From Mycobacteriales bacterium (GTDB taxonomy: Bacteria; Actinomycetota; Actinomycetes; Mycobacteriales; Mycobacteriaceae), in the NCBI GenBank assembly GCA_018376445.1, contig JAHABL010000007.1, forward strand, positions 1 to 64,000: a stretch of DNA of 64,000 nt. The letters run 5' to 3'. The position numbers were made by a program, and so were the translations under genes. Shown here in pieces: positions 63,557 through 64,000 of the stretch. The stretch's first letter is position 1. Each line of letters starts with the position of its first letter. Under the pieces are notes generated by a model that searched no databases, was not told the DNA's origin, and worked only from the letters and a program-made list of their open reading frames with translations.

Positions 63557-64000
63557 GTGACCGATATGTCGCCTGATCGTGAAGTACTGACGTGGGAAGG
63601 ATTCGGTTCCGCCTCTCGTGAGCTTGCACAAATGGTTGCCGATGACGGATACCGGCCCGACCTCATTCTCTCTATTGCCAGGGGTGGACTCTTTGTCGCC
63701 GGCGCTTTGGGCTACGCCCTCAATGTGAAGAACCTTCATGTGATGAACGTGGAGTATTACACCGGTATAAACGAACGCCTCGATCTCCCCGTTATGCTCC
63801 CTCCAGTTCCGAAGCCGGGCATGCTGCAGGGCGCTCGTGTACTCATCACTGATGATGTGGCTGATACCGGTGCCACACTTCGATTCGTCTACGACTTCGT
63901 ACAAGAATACGTCGCTGATGTGCGCTGTGCAGTGGTCTTCGAAAAGCCTCACTCCACGGTAAAGTGCGAGTATGTGTGGAAGCGTACCGATCGGTGGATC
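63557..64000 (+). CDS. Phosphoribosyltransferase, partial (cut by window end)
   Basis: The first 148 codons of a purine-type phosphoribosyltransferase; the gene continues past the window. GTG 63557 follows AAAGG; an ATG three codons later is possible. The fold shows LILSIARGGL, EYYTGINER and the PRPP-binding loop VLITDDVADTGATL. Genes like this are often called xanthine or hypoxanthine phosphoribosyltransferase (Gpt-like) in corynebacteria; base specificity cannot be read from this part. Confidence 0.85.
   Translation, partial: MTDMSPDREVLTWEGFGSASRELAQMVADDGYRPDLILSIARGGLFVAGALGYALNVKNLHVMNVEYYTGINERLDLPVMLPPVPKPGMLQGARVLITDDVADTGATLRFVYDFVQEYVADVRCAVVFEKPHSTVKCEYVWKRTDRWI

Noticed and set aside
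63476..63952. 158-aa minus-strand frame at the right end
   Set aside because: It is antisense to a clear phosphoribosyltransferase frame on the plus strand, which has a ribosome site and a PRPP motif.

Overview
The window is a chromosomal segment of an actinobacterium of the order Mycobacteriales (the Corynebacterium/Mycobacterium side). The evidence is gene content and gene order. suhB-ppgK-sigA, sigB-dtxR-galE, oxyR...hrpA, nrdR-LysM protein-lexA, ptsI/fruA/ptsH, hflX-dapF-miaA, miaB-recX-recA-DUF3046, pspA-clgR-cinA-pgsA-argA-ftsK, rnj-dapA-thyX-dapB and pnp all follow the order I recall from Corynebacterium glutamicum and, in part, M. tuberculosis. By eye the base composition is moderate for this group (not computed). 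A small-genome relative such as Lawsonella or a low-GC Corynebacterium would fit, but I cannot decide the genus from sequence alone. I see no rRNA, convincing tRNA, insertion sequence, prophage or CRISPR array.

Layout. 0-10 kb: inositol phosphatase, polyphosphate glucokinase, the principal sigma factor SigA, DUF3039, a methyltransferase, SigB, the iron regulator DtxR and GalE. 10-17 kb: DUF4192 protein, lipoprotein, PAC2 protein, a Ski2-like helicase translationally coupled to an acetyltransferase, and a short-chain dehydrogenase. 17-25 kb: divergent oxyR/ahpC, a secreted GH3 glycosidase and the giant helicase HrpA. 25-32 kb: NrdR, an SOS-controlled LysM membrane protein, LexA, and a fructose-type PTS (EI, EIIABC, HPr). 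32-41 kb (mostly minus strand): miaA-iclR-dapF-hflX operon, DUF349 protein, miaB, recX-recA, DUF3046. 41-48 kb: biotin ECF transporter bioYMN, PspA/ClgR envelope-stress pair, CinA, PgsA, ArgA, a YciI protein and a TerC membrane protein. 48-58 kb (minus strand): ftsK, rnj, dapA, thyX, dapB, galTK. 58-64 kb: sodium/solute symporter with a small membrane partner, polynucleotide phosphorylase, and a phosphoribosyltransferase cut by the window end.

How it works together. Three LexA-type boxes mark the SOS regulon (LysM protein, lexA, recA). The galactose route (probable symporter, GalT, GalK, and GalE behind dtxR) is complete if the symporter carries galactose. dapA, dapB and dapF supply meso-diaminopimelate. 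OxyR with both redox cysteines faces a three-cysteine AhpC. SigA, SigB, ClgR, PspA, RNase J and PNPase form a stress and RNA-turnover core.

The window is mostly a conserved core region. I did not find a clearly new multi-gene system. The best leads are local departures from the expected order: an IclR regulator inside the miaA-dapF-hflX operon, loss of the fructose regulators and kinase around the PTS, an ahpC-GH3 insertion between oxyR and hrpA, a small two-helix protein paired with the symporter, several leaderless starts with a TANNNT box 6-7 nt upstream, and several perfect palindromes in the longer intergenic regions.
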